From: Quercus robur
Taxonomy: Eukaryota; Streptophyta; Magnoliopsida; Fagales; Fagaceae
Reading direction: 5' to 3'
Assembly: GCF_932294415.1 (NCBI RefSeq)
Contig: NC_065535.1
Coordinates: forward strand, 69,619,362-69,683,361
DNA: 64,000 nucleotides
Positions 32,002 to 44,301 of the stretch are shown one piece after another. Made by a program: the position numbers and the translations under genes. Below the pieces are notes generated by a model that worked only from the letters and a program-made list of their open reading frames with translations, was not told the origin of the DNA and ran no database searches. The stretch's first letter is position 1; every line of letters begins with the position of its first letter.

Positions 32002-32474
32002 AAATGAAGAAATTGTTTAATAACATGACGAGGGATTCGTGGCCGTGTAGTTTGACACTCTTGTCTTCTGCTTCATTGTTTTCATATTTATTTATTGTCA
32101 TTATTATTTTTATATATTTCTTAAATCTTAACACAATTGCGTAGAAGCTTAGAGACAATATATGTCCGTAGCAGTGGTGAGAGGACGATGTTATCCAAGT
32201 CAACCTTTTGGTGTATCCAAATATCTACCTTTAGCTTATTTTAAACATAAAATAAGTTGTTGCTTTACCTATGATATATATAATATAGTATAATAGAATA
32301 GGGTCGATTATATTTTTGGTCCCGGGGTTTGATTTTGATTTTCTAAATTTAAAATTTTCGGATTTAATCTCTACAATTTCTAAAATTGAATAATTTCATC
32401 CTTATGTTTATGGGGTCGATTCGACGTCTTTGATCTCTTTGTTCACATAATTTTGTGGTTGGTTCAATTCGGAC
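32002..32474. other. Non-coding stretch
   Basis: AT-rich, no gene seen. Confidence 0.4.
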
Positions 32475-33573
32475 GGTAAGGTTGAATTTATTTAACCATC
32501 TGTTGGCTTTATTCCGTGCCAAATTTGCTTGTAATTCAGCAATTAGAAACTCTGTATTTATGTGAGAATTATGTAAGGGTTGTGTGTGTGTGAGTGTGAA
32601 GATTTTATCAAGTGTGTGCAATCAAAAAGCATCTCGCAATTGGAACTCGCGACTGACTCGCGAGTGATGACTCACCAGAAATGTCACACATGTGGAGCAT
32701 GTAGGAAGTTGAAGGGTCATGACAACTGGATTATTACAAGACAAAAAGTACAGTTTGGCCTTTCTATTAGTTGGCGACTGGAACTCGTGACTCATCACAA
32801 TCGTGAGTCACTCGCCAAAGCCCCCTGTTTTGCAGAAAAATGACTTTTTACATTCCTTCTCATACCCTACTATAAATACATTTATACCTACGCAATGTAG
32901 AGCTTCTAAAGAGAATTTTGACAGATAAACCCTAAAGAACAAGAAGATTGATTCATCCACAATCTTATACCTTCGATTCTCAAATTTCTTTACTCTCACC
33001 CTCTCCATCCATTGTCATACCCTTGAGAGGATCTTTAGCCAAATCCTTACCTCACCATATTCATATTAGTGAGGATGTTATTTGGTGCTTGAGAAGCAGT
33101 TCAAAGAAGACCAATTCATTTGATTGATGCAATGGGCTTATTGTAGGATCTGGAAAGTTAGAGAAGATACAGTTAGACTTAACTTTGTTGGAGTAAGAAG
33201 TTTGGAGAGCTTAGGTGCATCAAGTGGATTAGGCTTGGAGGGTCTATTGCTATTCATATATCCCAACTGATTTTCTAGTAGATCATTTTACTGCTTGGAG
33301 GGCGGCAGAGAGGTTTTTAGCCGAGTTCTTTGGGTTCTTCTTCGATAACACGTGCCGGTGTTATCTTGCGTTTGCTTCTCTCTATCCTTTACTCTTTGCA
33401 TTTAATTACTACTATGTTGTGATTAAATTATGGCTTAGAGTAGTTTGTTTGTTTAGGTATATCTTTTATTTATCATTCCGCACATACATTGTTTGAATAT
33501 AAGCTTGTGTTGGTAATTTTCGAAATTGAGGGTCTAAATATTCACTAGTGTTTTACATACCAAGTGACTTTCA
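32475..33573 (+). mobile_element. Diverged copia solo LTR, about 1.1 kb
   Basis: It aligns along its whole length with the reverse complement of the 1106-bp LTRs at 46024 and 54253. Shared phrases include AAGGTTGAATTTA near the start, the ACTCGCGA block, TATAAATAC (about 32872) and CTTGGAGGGCGGC (about 33295). It ends GACTTTCA. Flanking pentamers (CGGAC / CGGTT) no longer match fully and the initial TG is lost. It is older than the full copy. Confidence 0.75.
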
Positions 33574-35394
33574 CGGTTCTTAATTAAAAAATGGTCATCT
33601 AAAGTCTCAACATCATGATCACTTAAATAAATATATAAATAAATAAAATAGATGAAGATTTTAGATGGTTTTTCTTTTCTTTTCTTTTCTTTTTAATAAA
33701 AAATACAAGCTCCATTGGCCCTCCTCAAAGCTTAGATAGTATCATTAAAGCTTAGATAGTACTAAGTACGTACTAACCCATATGGCCGTCCTTAATTAGC
33801 TCACACACAATACAAGTTACAATTTTTTTTTTTTTTTTTTTTGAGAAGAATGCAAGTTACAAGCATGCAAATGGGCATCTATTCGAATTGACAAATGAGA
33901 TATTCCTTTGTCCATTAATAGTTTCTGCGTGTCATAATCGTGCAGCGCTCATAAGCCTCATATTGCATTCAATGACGCTATTATGGTTAATCAGCCATTC
34001 TCAATTTATGATTATGAGAGAAAAAAGGCAACGAGTTTTTCCTACGGAATAAGTATACAACAAAAATTTACTAAAATTTCAAAGCATTTTCACATTAGTT
34101 TACTACTCACACAATTAAGATGGCACATGTAAAACCTCACATGTCTCGTCGATAGTTAACCATTGTAATTTATTATGGCTTTTGAGTGAAATTTATAGTA
34201 TAATTTTTATGTTGGAATTATATTTTCTCTCGCTTGTATGTGTGTGTTTATTCATTGTTTCTTAAAAAAAAAAAAAATCATTGTAATCTCTCTTTCGTTT
34301 TGTTTTCACATAATTATACTTTCAAGCAAAATGAAATAGAAAGAAAAATAATTATCTCTTATGAGAGTGACTTCAAATTGCCATTGGGCAACACTTATGA
34401 AGTTATAGCGATAAGGACCAAATTAATGTCCTGCACTCCTGCGATCAAGCCAAGAAACTTATTCCGAATATTCCGATTGAGCCACTCATTTATTTATAAG
34501 TCTTCAAAAATCCCATAAAGAAAACAAAATAAATAAGAAAATAGAATATATTTTACAGGTTTAGATGTCCTTTTTATTTATTTATTTATTTATTGATAGA
34601 ATTTGTTAATACATGGAGGTTGATTTTAATTATTTTGTATTGATATTTCAAAGTTGTGTGAATTTTTTTTTATATCTATATGAAAATATCGGAAAACCTA
34701 ATTTTTAAAATATTAAAAAAAAAAAAAAAACAATCACCAGAATATAAATAGATTTTTTTACACTGTTTTTTTGGATAAGTTTTTTATTTTATTTTTTTAC
34801 ACTGTTTTTAGTCCAACAGACAAACACTTATGCATCGCAATAAATGCACCTAAGATAACACAAATTCACAATGTAGTTTACTATATACATAGAATCATAG
34901 ATAACCAGGCCCCACTGAAAAATGTCTGCTTTAAGAATTTTCAAAAAAAAAGTAGAGACAGACTATGGTGCAAGTAGACATATAAGACCTTCCAATATGG
35001 TAGGCGAGAGGAAAAATATTTTAATAATAGCATAAGAAAGATTGATAAGAACAGGAGTAAAGATTTCAGTAATTTGACGAACAAACGTATCCATTTTTTT
35101 TTTGTTGAGCAAAAGGAACATCATCACTATGATTTTTAAGTGATGTGTACTGTCGATAAAGATGCTTCTTTATTTATTTAATTATTTATTTTTAATTTAC
35201 AAAACGATGGCATATGTAGTCTTCTTGTCCCATACATATCAGGTTATTATAGGGAAGAATTTTATAAGGTGACCCCACGATTTGCTAGCAAGAGACTTCG
35301 ACTTTTGAACTTAGAATTTCATAAATATCTTGAGATCTTAGGAACAACTAAATCAACTTCGTGGAGTTAAAAGATGCCTCATATCACTTATAGT
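33574..35394. other. Non-coding stretch
   Basis: AT-rich with poly-A/T tracts and (TTTA)n near 34575-34595. No gene, RNA gene or clear transposon ends found. Confidence 0.4.
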
Positions 35395-35629
35395 ATATGT
35401 TTGGATTCAGCTTATCAGAGTCTGTGTTTTTTTTTTTTTAAGCGCGTTTTTTTGGCTTTGGGCACTGTTCAGTGGGTCCCGTACACTGTCCACGGGACCC
35501 ACAAACCTCTTTTTTTAACAAAACTTTCATTAAAAATGGGTCCCACGGCACTATTCACACATTTAAAAATTATTTTGCTATAATGTTTTTAATTTTTAGC
35601 AAAAATAAACTGTATCCAAATATACCCAT
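35395..35629 (+). mobile_element. MITE family M1, copy B
   Basis: It begins GTTTGGATTCAGC and ends CTGTATCCAAATATACCC. It has the family core GTGGGTCCCGTAC...GGGACCCAC and ATGGGTCCCACGGCACTATT. Confidence 0.75.
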
Positions 35630-36163
35630 AGTTGGTTGAGATTATTAATGCTTTGGTGAGTTCCGCAATCTTGAGTTCTTGACTATATTACATATATGCA
35701 CCTTGATATTTTGCCTTGAGCCCTTGACCAACTTGGCCTTGACTTATTATATTTATAAGGATGTGGCGTAAAGTTGGTTCTTTTAGTGATGTTAATAATA
35801 CAAAGCATAAAGCAGCTTTATTTTATCATAAAAGTCAACTAATATAATTGCATTTTTCAAGTGAAGTAAAAGTGGTGGAAATGTAAAAAGGTTTAAAAAG
35901 AAAAAAGAAATATAAAGGCATTTTCTGTTTTCTAGTTTCTTTGAAGCATATTGTGGGCATCAATCATGCAATCTTTCGTTCTGTTTTGCTTCTTAAAGAT
36001 AAACCTAGAGTCATGACAAACTATAGCTAGAGAAGAAGGTTAATATAGTGAGACATTTATATGGTTTTACTTGTAAAGGATATCATGCTAAATTTGAGCA
36101 TGTTTCTAGTTTATGCATGTTATATGTACACAAATGTTGAATAATGAATTAAATTAAGGGAAA
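35630..36163. other. Non-coding stretch
   Basis: Nothing recognised. Confidence 0.4.
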
Positions 36164-36333
36164 TGTTAACAGATGCCCTAAGGACATTAATTTATATAAT
36201 ATTTTTAGAAACTTTTTATGGGAAAATAAAAAAAGAATTGATTTTTTTATGTTTTTTATATTTCCCATAAAAATTGTATAAAAACTTACCTAAAATTGTC
36301 TATTAACAGATGCCCTAAGGACATCTGTTAACT
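36164..36333. mobile_element. Short foldback MITE
   Basis: The phrase TTAACAGATGCCCTAAGGAC occurs near each end (36170, 36304). An inner inverted repeat is TTTTATGGGAAAAT / ATTTCCCATAAAA. A related element with AAATGCCCTTAGGATATCGG lies at about 38690-38850. Confidence 0.5.
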
Positions 36334-36352
36334 AAACTCAAAAATCAATTAA

Positions 36353-36689
36353 TCAATATATATATAGATAAAAATTACAATATTCCTAAGTTGTCTTTAC
36401 TTTAAGTGAAAAATTGTAATAGACATGTATGTGCAATTTTTAATTTTCACTTTTCATGATGAATTCATTACTTCAACTAATTGCTATGACATACTCTATT
36501 TCTTTATCCTCTTGAGATTAAAAAAAATAGTTATCCCCTTAATTTCATATTAATTCAATTTAATAAAACCCTATTCAAGTTTTCGCGACATTATTTCATG
36601 TTATTTCTTTAATATATTTTGAAAATTTTATATAATCTTTCACATGGTAATTTAAAGCATTATACGTGCAATGCACGGCTCTTTGCTAG
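36353..36689 (+). mobile_element. Short non-autonomous Helitron, about 337 bp
   Basis: 5' A/TCAATATATATATAG and 3' hairpin-like CGTGCAATGCACGG followed by CTTTGCTAG/T. It has the same end architecture as the 1.5-kb Helitron at 23805. Confidence 0.65.
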
Positions 36690-37675
36690 TTAATAATATA
36701 AGGCTGAACAACCACAGTGTGCTTAGATTTTAGCATTCATAGTTTGCAACCAACTATATATATTCACATCACATGACATGATTAATTTGTCAATGACTAA
36801 ACTTAGTGCATTTGGTTAGGTAGAGAAGTGATAAAAATAGAAATAGAATAAAGGAAAAAAAAAATTTGAAGATGGATCAATATCTTCTCTCATTTGATAA
36901 AATAGAAAGTGGAAAGGAAGGATAAAAGGAGAGCAATAGGAGCAAAATATAAGAAAAAAAATGCCTTACATCTTGTCTCACTAGATTATTAAAAACAATT
37001 TAATACAAAAACTATAATAAGAATTTAAAATAAAATACTTAGGTTTCTCTCCACTTTCCTCTCCATCGTACTAAAAGTAAAAGTTTGTAATGAAAAACAT
37101 AAAACCTTCTTTTCTTTTCTTTTTTCACCATCCTCTACTTTCTCTTACTTTTTCCTTTTGGTCCTAGCTACTTTGTCAAAACAAAGCCAGTGGTCCAAAC
37201 ATAATTCTTTATTACCGTCACCAAACAAGAAAGAGTAGGAACAAAATTAATGTGGGGAACCATAGATATCCCTATCATAATCATATTCAGAAGTACCGCC
37301 AAACCAAACAGTAGGGTATGGCAATATTATTCATTCTAAACAAATTAAGAATATGCCTTCTGGATTTCCGTCTCAACCTTAAAATCCAACAAACTATGCA
37401 TATATATGTTTTGCAAAGCGAACTTTCTTGGAAGCTGCATATGAATAATAAAACCCGTCTCTCTCTCTCTCTCTCTCTCTCTCATGCTCTACCAATGTTT
37501 ATGTAGAGACATGTTTGCAGTAGCAGTAGCAGTGGCAGTAGGCATGAGCCCACAGCATTAACATTTTTGGAGAATATTCTCTCTCTTTGGAACGTTTGGC
37601 CAATTTTCACCTACTAACTGCATGCCACCTGGATAATTTCATAATGCTGTCTCTTTAAAAGTCTAAAAATAATAA
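36690..37675. other. Non-coding stretch with (TC)n
   Basis: AT-rich, with a (TC)n microsatellite at about 37458-37482. No gene. Confidence 0.4.
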
Positions 37676-37805
37676 AATAATACTACATCCACAAACTATT
37701 TTAATACATTTTTACAAACAGTTAATATGACAAATTTTTACTGGTTTTCATATAGATCCACAATTAATATCAACTGTTTGCAAAATCATGTAGTTTTAGC
37801 ATTTT
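37676..37805. mobile_element. Small MITE-like repeat
   Basis: TACTACATCCACAAACTATT at the left and an approximate inverted copy (CAAAATCATGTAGTTTTAGC) at the right. It loosely resembles the MITE at 8421. Confidence 0.4.
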
Positions 37806-39012
37806 CTGAAATAATAATAAGATAGTGTATAATAAAAATAATGTCATATACAAGTATTATGCCAATTAATTTATCAACTTAACAAGTTGTGAAAAAAATT
37901 TGCATGTTTACTCATGTGGTTGAGTTGTGATCATTAAATGAAATGAGTATTAGTGATATATATATATATATATATCCCAAAAAGAGAGAGAAGAAATAAG
38001 CCATTCTCAAAACGTTTTGTTAAATGCATGAAGAGTCTCGGGATAAATCAAAATTAAACATTGTTATAATTGCAAGATTTTTGTTAAGTAGCTCAATTGC
38101 CACCTCATTCTAATTTTTAAGAAAACGTTTAAGGTTTAAACTCTTCAATTATCTTGATATTCGACAAGTATGACGAGCGTATGGAGGTCATATGTCATGT
38201 GTAATTTCAAAAATATCTCATAATAATATGTTTTAAGATAACAAGTAAAAATGACATAATGATCAAGTGACATGTATCGTTCAAAAATATAATTAAAACT
38301 ATATGACATCAATAGGATGATCAAAGTTGACTAGAGGTGGAGTGTCATATTGAAAGCTGTATATTACAATTTGTATGACGTATATAGGTTTCATGAATTA
38401 TGCATTTACATGGTACATGCACATGATGAATATTCCTAGTTGCTATTATAAAACAAACAACTCTTGTTATATATGTATACTTAATGATTAATTTTCTTCT
38501 TAACTAAAAAAAGTTGTAATATGAATATATTTGAAAAAAATTAAGAATCTTGAAGGCTTGTAACTAGTAAACTGAATAAAAATGAAAATTTAATAGAAAT
38601 TATTCTACTTTCTTCCATAATTATTGTGGCTGTGAGTTCAAAATGATGTATGTATTATTTATCAATAATTTTTATATGTGTCATGTTAATGGGTGTTTTT
38701 AGAGTAATTGTTAACAAACCATTTTAGAAAAGTTTTGACATCATTTTTATGAGAAAAAAAAAAAAAAAAACTATCAAAACATTTTCTTTTTCATTTTTCT
38801 TAAAATGGTTTACTAACAAATGCCCTTAGGATATCGGTTAACATTTTTCATTTTATATTTATGATTTTTTATTAAATCAATAAAAATATTAAGCTAAGAG
38901 AAGAAGTGAGGATTCCTAGAAAAATCTAGAGTAAGCCATCAAAGGGATTCGATAAGTTAAATATAAAACAAAGAGGGAAGCATGCCTGAGTAGGAAATAT
39001 GCGTGTACGTGG
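37806..39012. other. Non-coding stretch
   Basis: It contains (TA)n near 37957-37976 and a foldback repeat at about 38690-38850 related to 36164-36333 (arms AACCATTTTA / AAAATGGTTT). No gene. Confidence 0.4.
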
Positions 39013-39232
39013 CGTGAGTTTGGATAGCGGTCAGTGTGCGTTTTAAGTATTTGTGTTTTTGGCTGGGTCCCATAACACTGTTCATGACCCAGCCAAAAAC
39101 ACAAAAACGCGTATACTAATATATTTTTGGGTTCCATGACATTATTCATATCTTTAAAAATTATTTTTCTACAGTATTTTTAGTAATAAATTTTCAATTT
39201 TCAACAAATAAGTGGTATCCAAATACACCCTT
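39013..39232 (+). mobile_element. MITE family M1, copy C
   Basis: GAGTTTGGATAGCGG to GTGGTATCCAAATACACCC, with the inner palindrome around GGGTCCCATAACACTGTTCATGACCC (arms TGGCTGGGTC / GACCCAGCCA). Confidence 0.72.
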
Positions 39233-39748
39233 ATCCTCTTTTTTGGTTTTTTGAGAGAAACGAATCTGAGTTAGAATAATACCTTGCTGTCCAAATACCA
39301 ATCACCTCATCAATTAAACTGAGGCCATGTGATTGACGATAAGATTGAGATTTATATATGTCACATCCTGACCTGATTTTTTCTATGATTTATTTTTGGA
39401 CAAATTGTTGTATATTTTACATTATATAATTAAGTGATAATTGTAAATTAAATATCATTTTATTTTATAGTTTCAGCGAATTAAATTCTTTACTCAATTT
39501 GGAATTAACATTTTTGGGGAGAGGCAATAGGGAATTATCAAAGAAAAACATCAAGTTTTCATGTGAAGATTGAATATAAATTTCCCTTATAATTTACGGT
39601 AAACCCAATAATTTATTTTCTACGTTTTTTATACATGTATTATATATATACACACACCATGGCATATGCAATTTTTTTGTTTTTAATGTTCTCTTGTTTT
39701 TCTTGGAAACAAGTAAAATAAAAAATATATGAGAGAAGTTTAAGGGGG
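39233..39748. other. Non-coding stretch
   Basis: AT-rich; nothing recognised. Confidence 0.4.
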
Positions 39749-41010
39749 CATAGCTTTCTTATAGATGAAATTTACATTTACTTCTATATATTTTGTATGT
39801 ATTACAATTTACAAAACATAAAAATTGTCTTGTAAAACTTAACGTAATAAGGCGTATATTTTCTCATTGTCTTTATATGTTGTTCACTTCTTTTGATCAA
39901 TTAATTCTTGACTAGTGATGCATTATCCCTTCATCGAGTAAAAACAAGAAAGGTTTCTTATAGACTAAATCTACATATACTTCTATATATTTAATTTGCA
40001 TGTATTACAAAACACAAAATATTGTCCGGAAAAACTTTATATAATAAGGTATATACAAGACTAGTATACATTATTTGCATAAATTTTATTCACTCTTTCT
40101 TATAGATTAAATCTACATATACTTCTATATATTTTCCATGTATTACAAAACACAATTGTCCGGAAAAAAACTTTATATAATATGATATATACTTACTATA
40201 CTAGTACATTATTTGCATAAATGTTATTCACTTTTTCGAGTTATTTACAATTCACTCTTGGCCTGCAGTGATGACATTATCTCTATTTTGGATCAATTCA
40301 CTTTTGTCAAGTGATGCATTTTACATTTTTTGTTTGATTCTTCGAATCAATTCACTCTTTGCCTGTGATTTTCACTTTTGATTGAGGCAATTCACTCGTA
40401 GTATCCATTTGGATAGTGCTGAAAAGCACTGCATCTGCGTTTGCATTTTTTTTTTTTTTTTTGGAGAAGCGCATTTCAGCAAAATTTGTGTTTTTTTAGT
40501 GGGTCTCAGGTACTATTCACGGGACCCACAAATCTCATTTTTAGCAAAAATTTCATTAAAAATGGGTCTTATGGTACTATTCACACATTTAAAAATTATT
40601 TTGCTACAATATTTTTCAGTTTTTAGTTTTCAGCAATAAGCAGTATCCAAACACACCCTTAATTAGCAAGTTGGCCAACGATGCAAAATATTATATATCG
40701 CTTTTTCGAGTCAGATCACTCATGGTATGTGACACACATTATACATTTATTGTTTGCTTCTTTAAATCAATTCATTCTTGGTATTTTTTTTATAGTTTTT
40801 TTATTATATGGAATTTTAACCTATAACGTTTACTTCTAATGATTTTTTTATCAAAAACTTTACTAGTTGAGCTGATTGGAATCCACTATTTTTAGTCAAT
40901 ATTAATGCATATAGCTTCTTCAACTCAATTCAGTCTCAGTGATGTATTATACATTTTTTGTTCACTTCCTTGCTTCTTTTTGTTGTTCACTTCTTCGAGT
41001 CATCAATTCA
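39749..41010. repeat. Diverged tandem array, interrupted by a MITE
   Basis: Units containing TTCTTATAGA...AAATCTACATATACTTCTAT start at about 39761, 39956 and 40097. A companion phrase (GTGATGCATTATACATTTTT, CGAATCAATTCACTC and variants) recurs at about 39900, 40310, 40720 and 40945. Copies are diverged and of unequal length. MITE copy D (40400-40660) sits within the array. Confidence 0.65.
40400..40660 (+). mobile_element. MITE family M1, copy D
   Basis: ATCCATTTGGATAGTGCTGA to CAGTATCCAAACACACCC. The best-preserved right end of the four copies. Confidence 0.75.
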
Positions 41011-41680
41011 CCTTTGGCTAAATAATATATTATTCTTGGCTCTAGTTTTTTGCTTACAAGAAGGGGCAAGAGATTTGAATTTTCTTTACGAGAGAGACTA
41101 GATAATACTAGCTACTTGACCACAAGGTTATTTGATATACGATGCACCGCCTCTAGGATGTGATCTCTTAATCTTGTATTGATAGAATAGACTGAAGCAG
41201 TTAAAGAAATATCCTCTCAATTATTTATCAAGTCATTGAAATAGACAATGAAACTTTGACTACAAACACGAAACATGCCAAAATTCTATGAGAAATCGGA
41301 CCAAATTGTACATTTCTCGAGAATATTTCAAGATTACTTCTTAAATTTGCTTGTATCAATTGTCTAGCTAATGGAGTTGTCCAATGGATTGCTGCTATGC
41401 TCAGGCTAATTAGTTTGGCTTACTCACTTAATTGGCTTGCTTAATTTGTTGCATCAAGAACTAAAAAATCTGTTTACTTCAAGATGGTCTTGCAACAAAT
41501 AACATTGTGTTCTCTTGTTTTTACTGTTATTTATTTAAAAGGTATGATAAGATTTGAAACTATGACATTTGGTTTATGATGTTTGTCCTTTAGTATTACA
41601 TCAAGACACCAATTTCTCCTTTCATTAGTGTGTAGGAAGGATTTAAAACTAAGTTTAGCAACAACAAAAAAAGACAAAAA
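41011..41680. other. Non-coding stretch
   Basis: No gene recognised. Confidence 0.4.
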
Positions 41681-42016
41681 AAATACTTCACTTATTGAGC
41701 TAACTAGAATCTATAATTGTTCTAAGTTGGGTGCTAACTAATATCACTTTCTAGTATATATGCTTTAAAAATAAAAGGAAGTATCAAAGTACTAGCTTGC
41801 ATGAAACAGCCAACATTGAAGAGCCAAGAGATTTATTTCTCTCCTTCCCTTCCTTTCCCGCCTCTCTTTCCCAACATTTTACTTGAATTATAAGTGAGAT
41901 ATCAAAAAGCCTTTGGTGTGGGAACAATTGGAAAAAGAAGCTCTCCCATGCTCCCCATTTTCTATGTCGTACGATTGCGATAGGGCAAGTAACTAAAAAT
42001 TCCTAATTTTCTTCTG

Positions 42017-42018
<2 letters not shown>

Positions 42019-42073
<55 letters not shown>
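42019..42073. repeat. (TC)n microsatellite
   Basis: An uninterrupted CT dinucleotide run of roughly 55 bp. Confidence 0.95.
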
Positions 42074-42077
<4 letters not shown>

Positions 42078-42519
42078 TGGGAGCAGTTGGGATTTAACTC
42101 ATTTGAGAGAATAAGTCGGAAATAAAATCTGGCAAGAGATTAGTGGGGGAGAAAACAAAAATACAAAATAGAAAACAAAAAGACAAAAAAGCCCAACACA
42201 ATAAAAATTCATATCATCTTTTGTTTCAGTTCACTAGTTTCATGTCGAACATAACAAAGCCTCAACTCTCATTTTTATATTTATATTTAGAAATTTCACT
42301 AATTGAGCTAACTAGGATCTATAATTAGTTCTAAGTTACGTGCCAACTAAAATCACTTTCTATTATATATGCTTAAACAGGAAAAGGAAGTAACAAAAAC
42401 ACTAGTTTGCACGAAACAACTAACATCGTAAAGCCAAGAGACTTATTTCTCTTATTCCTCTACTCCCCTTGTATCTCTTTCCTGATTTTTACATAAATTA
42501 TAAGTGAGAAATAAAAAAT

Positions 42520-43043
42520 GTTTGGTTTTTTTTCATCACTCATCACTCCTTACTTAATTTTTGTCACTCGTCACTTATCACTTATCACTCCTCACCTAAA
42601 ATACCCCAACTCCCTGCTCCCCACCCATTTGGCACTATCACTCAGTTATGCTTTCAACCAAAAAACTAAAAAAAATGGGACCCACACAGTGACCCAATGT
42701 CATTTCCTTTTCTCTCCTTTTTTTTTTCTTTTTCCCCTGACTCTCATCTTTCTCTGCCACTCATCTCTCTTCTCTCTGCCTCTTGCCCAACGTTTCTTTC
42801 ATCTCTCTGTGCTCTCCTCTCTCCCATCTCTTAGTGGCAATGGCAACGGTGAAGGTGGCAACACAGCCACAACCACCAAAGCCACGGCGACCACAACCAC
42901 AGCTACAAAACCACCATTTCAACCGCAACCCACAGTCATAACCAAACTCACAAACAAACAAAAAAAACCAAACCACCACCATAGCCACCATCCCACCACC
43001 ACAACCACCATCACCACCACCACCACAGCCACCAAACCCACAG

Positions 43044-43084
<41 letters not shown>

Positions 43085-43948
43085 AAACACCAAAGCACCA
43101 CAATGAGAAGGCAACATCAAGATTAGCAATCTAAGGTTTTCCACGAGCTATCAGCTTTGGTTCTTAATATTCTACAATCTCCACCAACGCCAATCCCGTT
43201 CTCTAATGAATCTCCGGCACCGATGACCACGACTAGGTCGGCCACGGCGTTGGCGTCTAGATGGTCGTCGATGGAGGTGGTGGTTGTGCAAATAACGCTG
43301 ATGGGGTTCGCGTCTTTGATGTTGGGGATTTTGTTGGCTCTGATGCTTTGTGGATTGGTGACTTTCTTCATTGGGTTTTTGTTGATGTCGTAGGTTCTAG
43401 GCTTAAAGGTTGATGTTGCATTTTCGGATGAAGGTATGATGTTGGTTTTGGATATGAAGTCGTGTGAAAAGGAAAGAAAAGAAGAAGAAAAAAAAAGGAA
43501 AAAAAAAAAAAAAAAGAAGGGAAGATGAAGAAGACCAGACCAGATCCAGCGTGAAAGGGAAAAGAAAAAGAAGAAGAAGAAGAAGATCAGTGTGAAAGGA
43601 AAAAGAAAAGAAGAAGAAGAAGAAGAAGACCCAAACTCATCGAACCTAGTGAGAAATTTAAAAAAAAAAAAAAAAGGTCAAAAGTTGTGGCTGACCTCTG
43701 ATTAGTGGGTCCCTTAGTGTGTGTTTAATTACCAAAATGTCATTGGAAACTGAGTTTTGGAAACTAAAAACATTTAAAATGTGTTTTAAGTTTCCATAAC
43801 TCATCACTCAAAAATCAGACAATTGAGTGATGGAAACAAAAACTGAAAACAAAAACCAAACACACTTCTCAGCCGTGGGTCCCACAATTTTTGAGTTATG
43901 GGTGATGGAAATAAAATTATGAGTGATGGAAACACGAAAACCAAACAA
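42520..43948. mobile_element. Non-coding TIR element with low-complexity cargo
   Basis: Left end GTTTGGTTTTTTTTCATC followed by repeated CATCACTC. The right end reads inverted (GTTTGGTTTTCG, then CCATCACTC). The interior holds a (CCA/ACC)n block (about 42860-43040), a poly-A run (43043-43081) and an (AAG)n block (about 43560-43630). Reading frames here, including the proline/threonine-rich one at 42518-43126, are low-complexity artefacts. No transposase is present. Confidence 0.5.
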
Positions 43949-44180
43949 CCCCTTATTTCTCTTATTCCTTTACTCCCTTGTATCTCTTTCCTAATTTTTA
44001 CATAAATTATAAGTGAGATATTAAAAATGTTTTGGTGTGGGAGAAGAAGCTCTCTCATGCTCCTTTCTTTTTTTTTAATCTAATTCTACCCATGTCGTGC
44101 AAAAGGACAAACAGCCCCAGTAACTCTTAGCCTAACATAATAAAGTTTAATATTATTTTTTATTTAAGTTTTCCAGTTAC

Positions 44181-44301
44181 ATGTTGTTTAATGCATCTAA
44201 GATCATTTTATCAAACAAAACCGTACTTTGGGTTAAGTAATGTGTTTAAGTTTGATGAGAGAGTATAATTAAGTGTGTGTATGTAGTTAGTAGTTAGTTT
44301 G
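44181..44301. other. Short spacer before the solo LTR
   Basis: AT-rich; ends in the target pentamer GTTTG. Confidence 0.5.

Larger units (their letters stand above)
41681..44180. repeat. Segmental duplication (three partial copies) with a nested TIR element
   Basis: A unit with TTGAGCTAACTAG, AAGCCAAGAGA, TTATTTCTC...TATCTCTTTCC and TTATAAGTGAGA is found at 41681-42119 and again from about 42293. Its later part appears a third time at about 43952-44180. The copies differ by many substitutions. A roughly 75-bp part (CTTATTTCTCTTATTCC to AAAAATG) directly flanks both sides of the element at 42520-43948. Confidence 0.75.

Noticed and set aside
32580..32843. Open frame with Cys/His residues
   Set aside because: Falls inside the diverged copia solo LTR; the corresponding part of the other LTRs is not conserved as protein.
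42518..43126. 202-residue Pro/Thr/His-rich open frame
   Set aside because: (CCA)n and poly-A low complexity in a non-coding TIR element; no domain, start context or homologue known to me.
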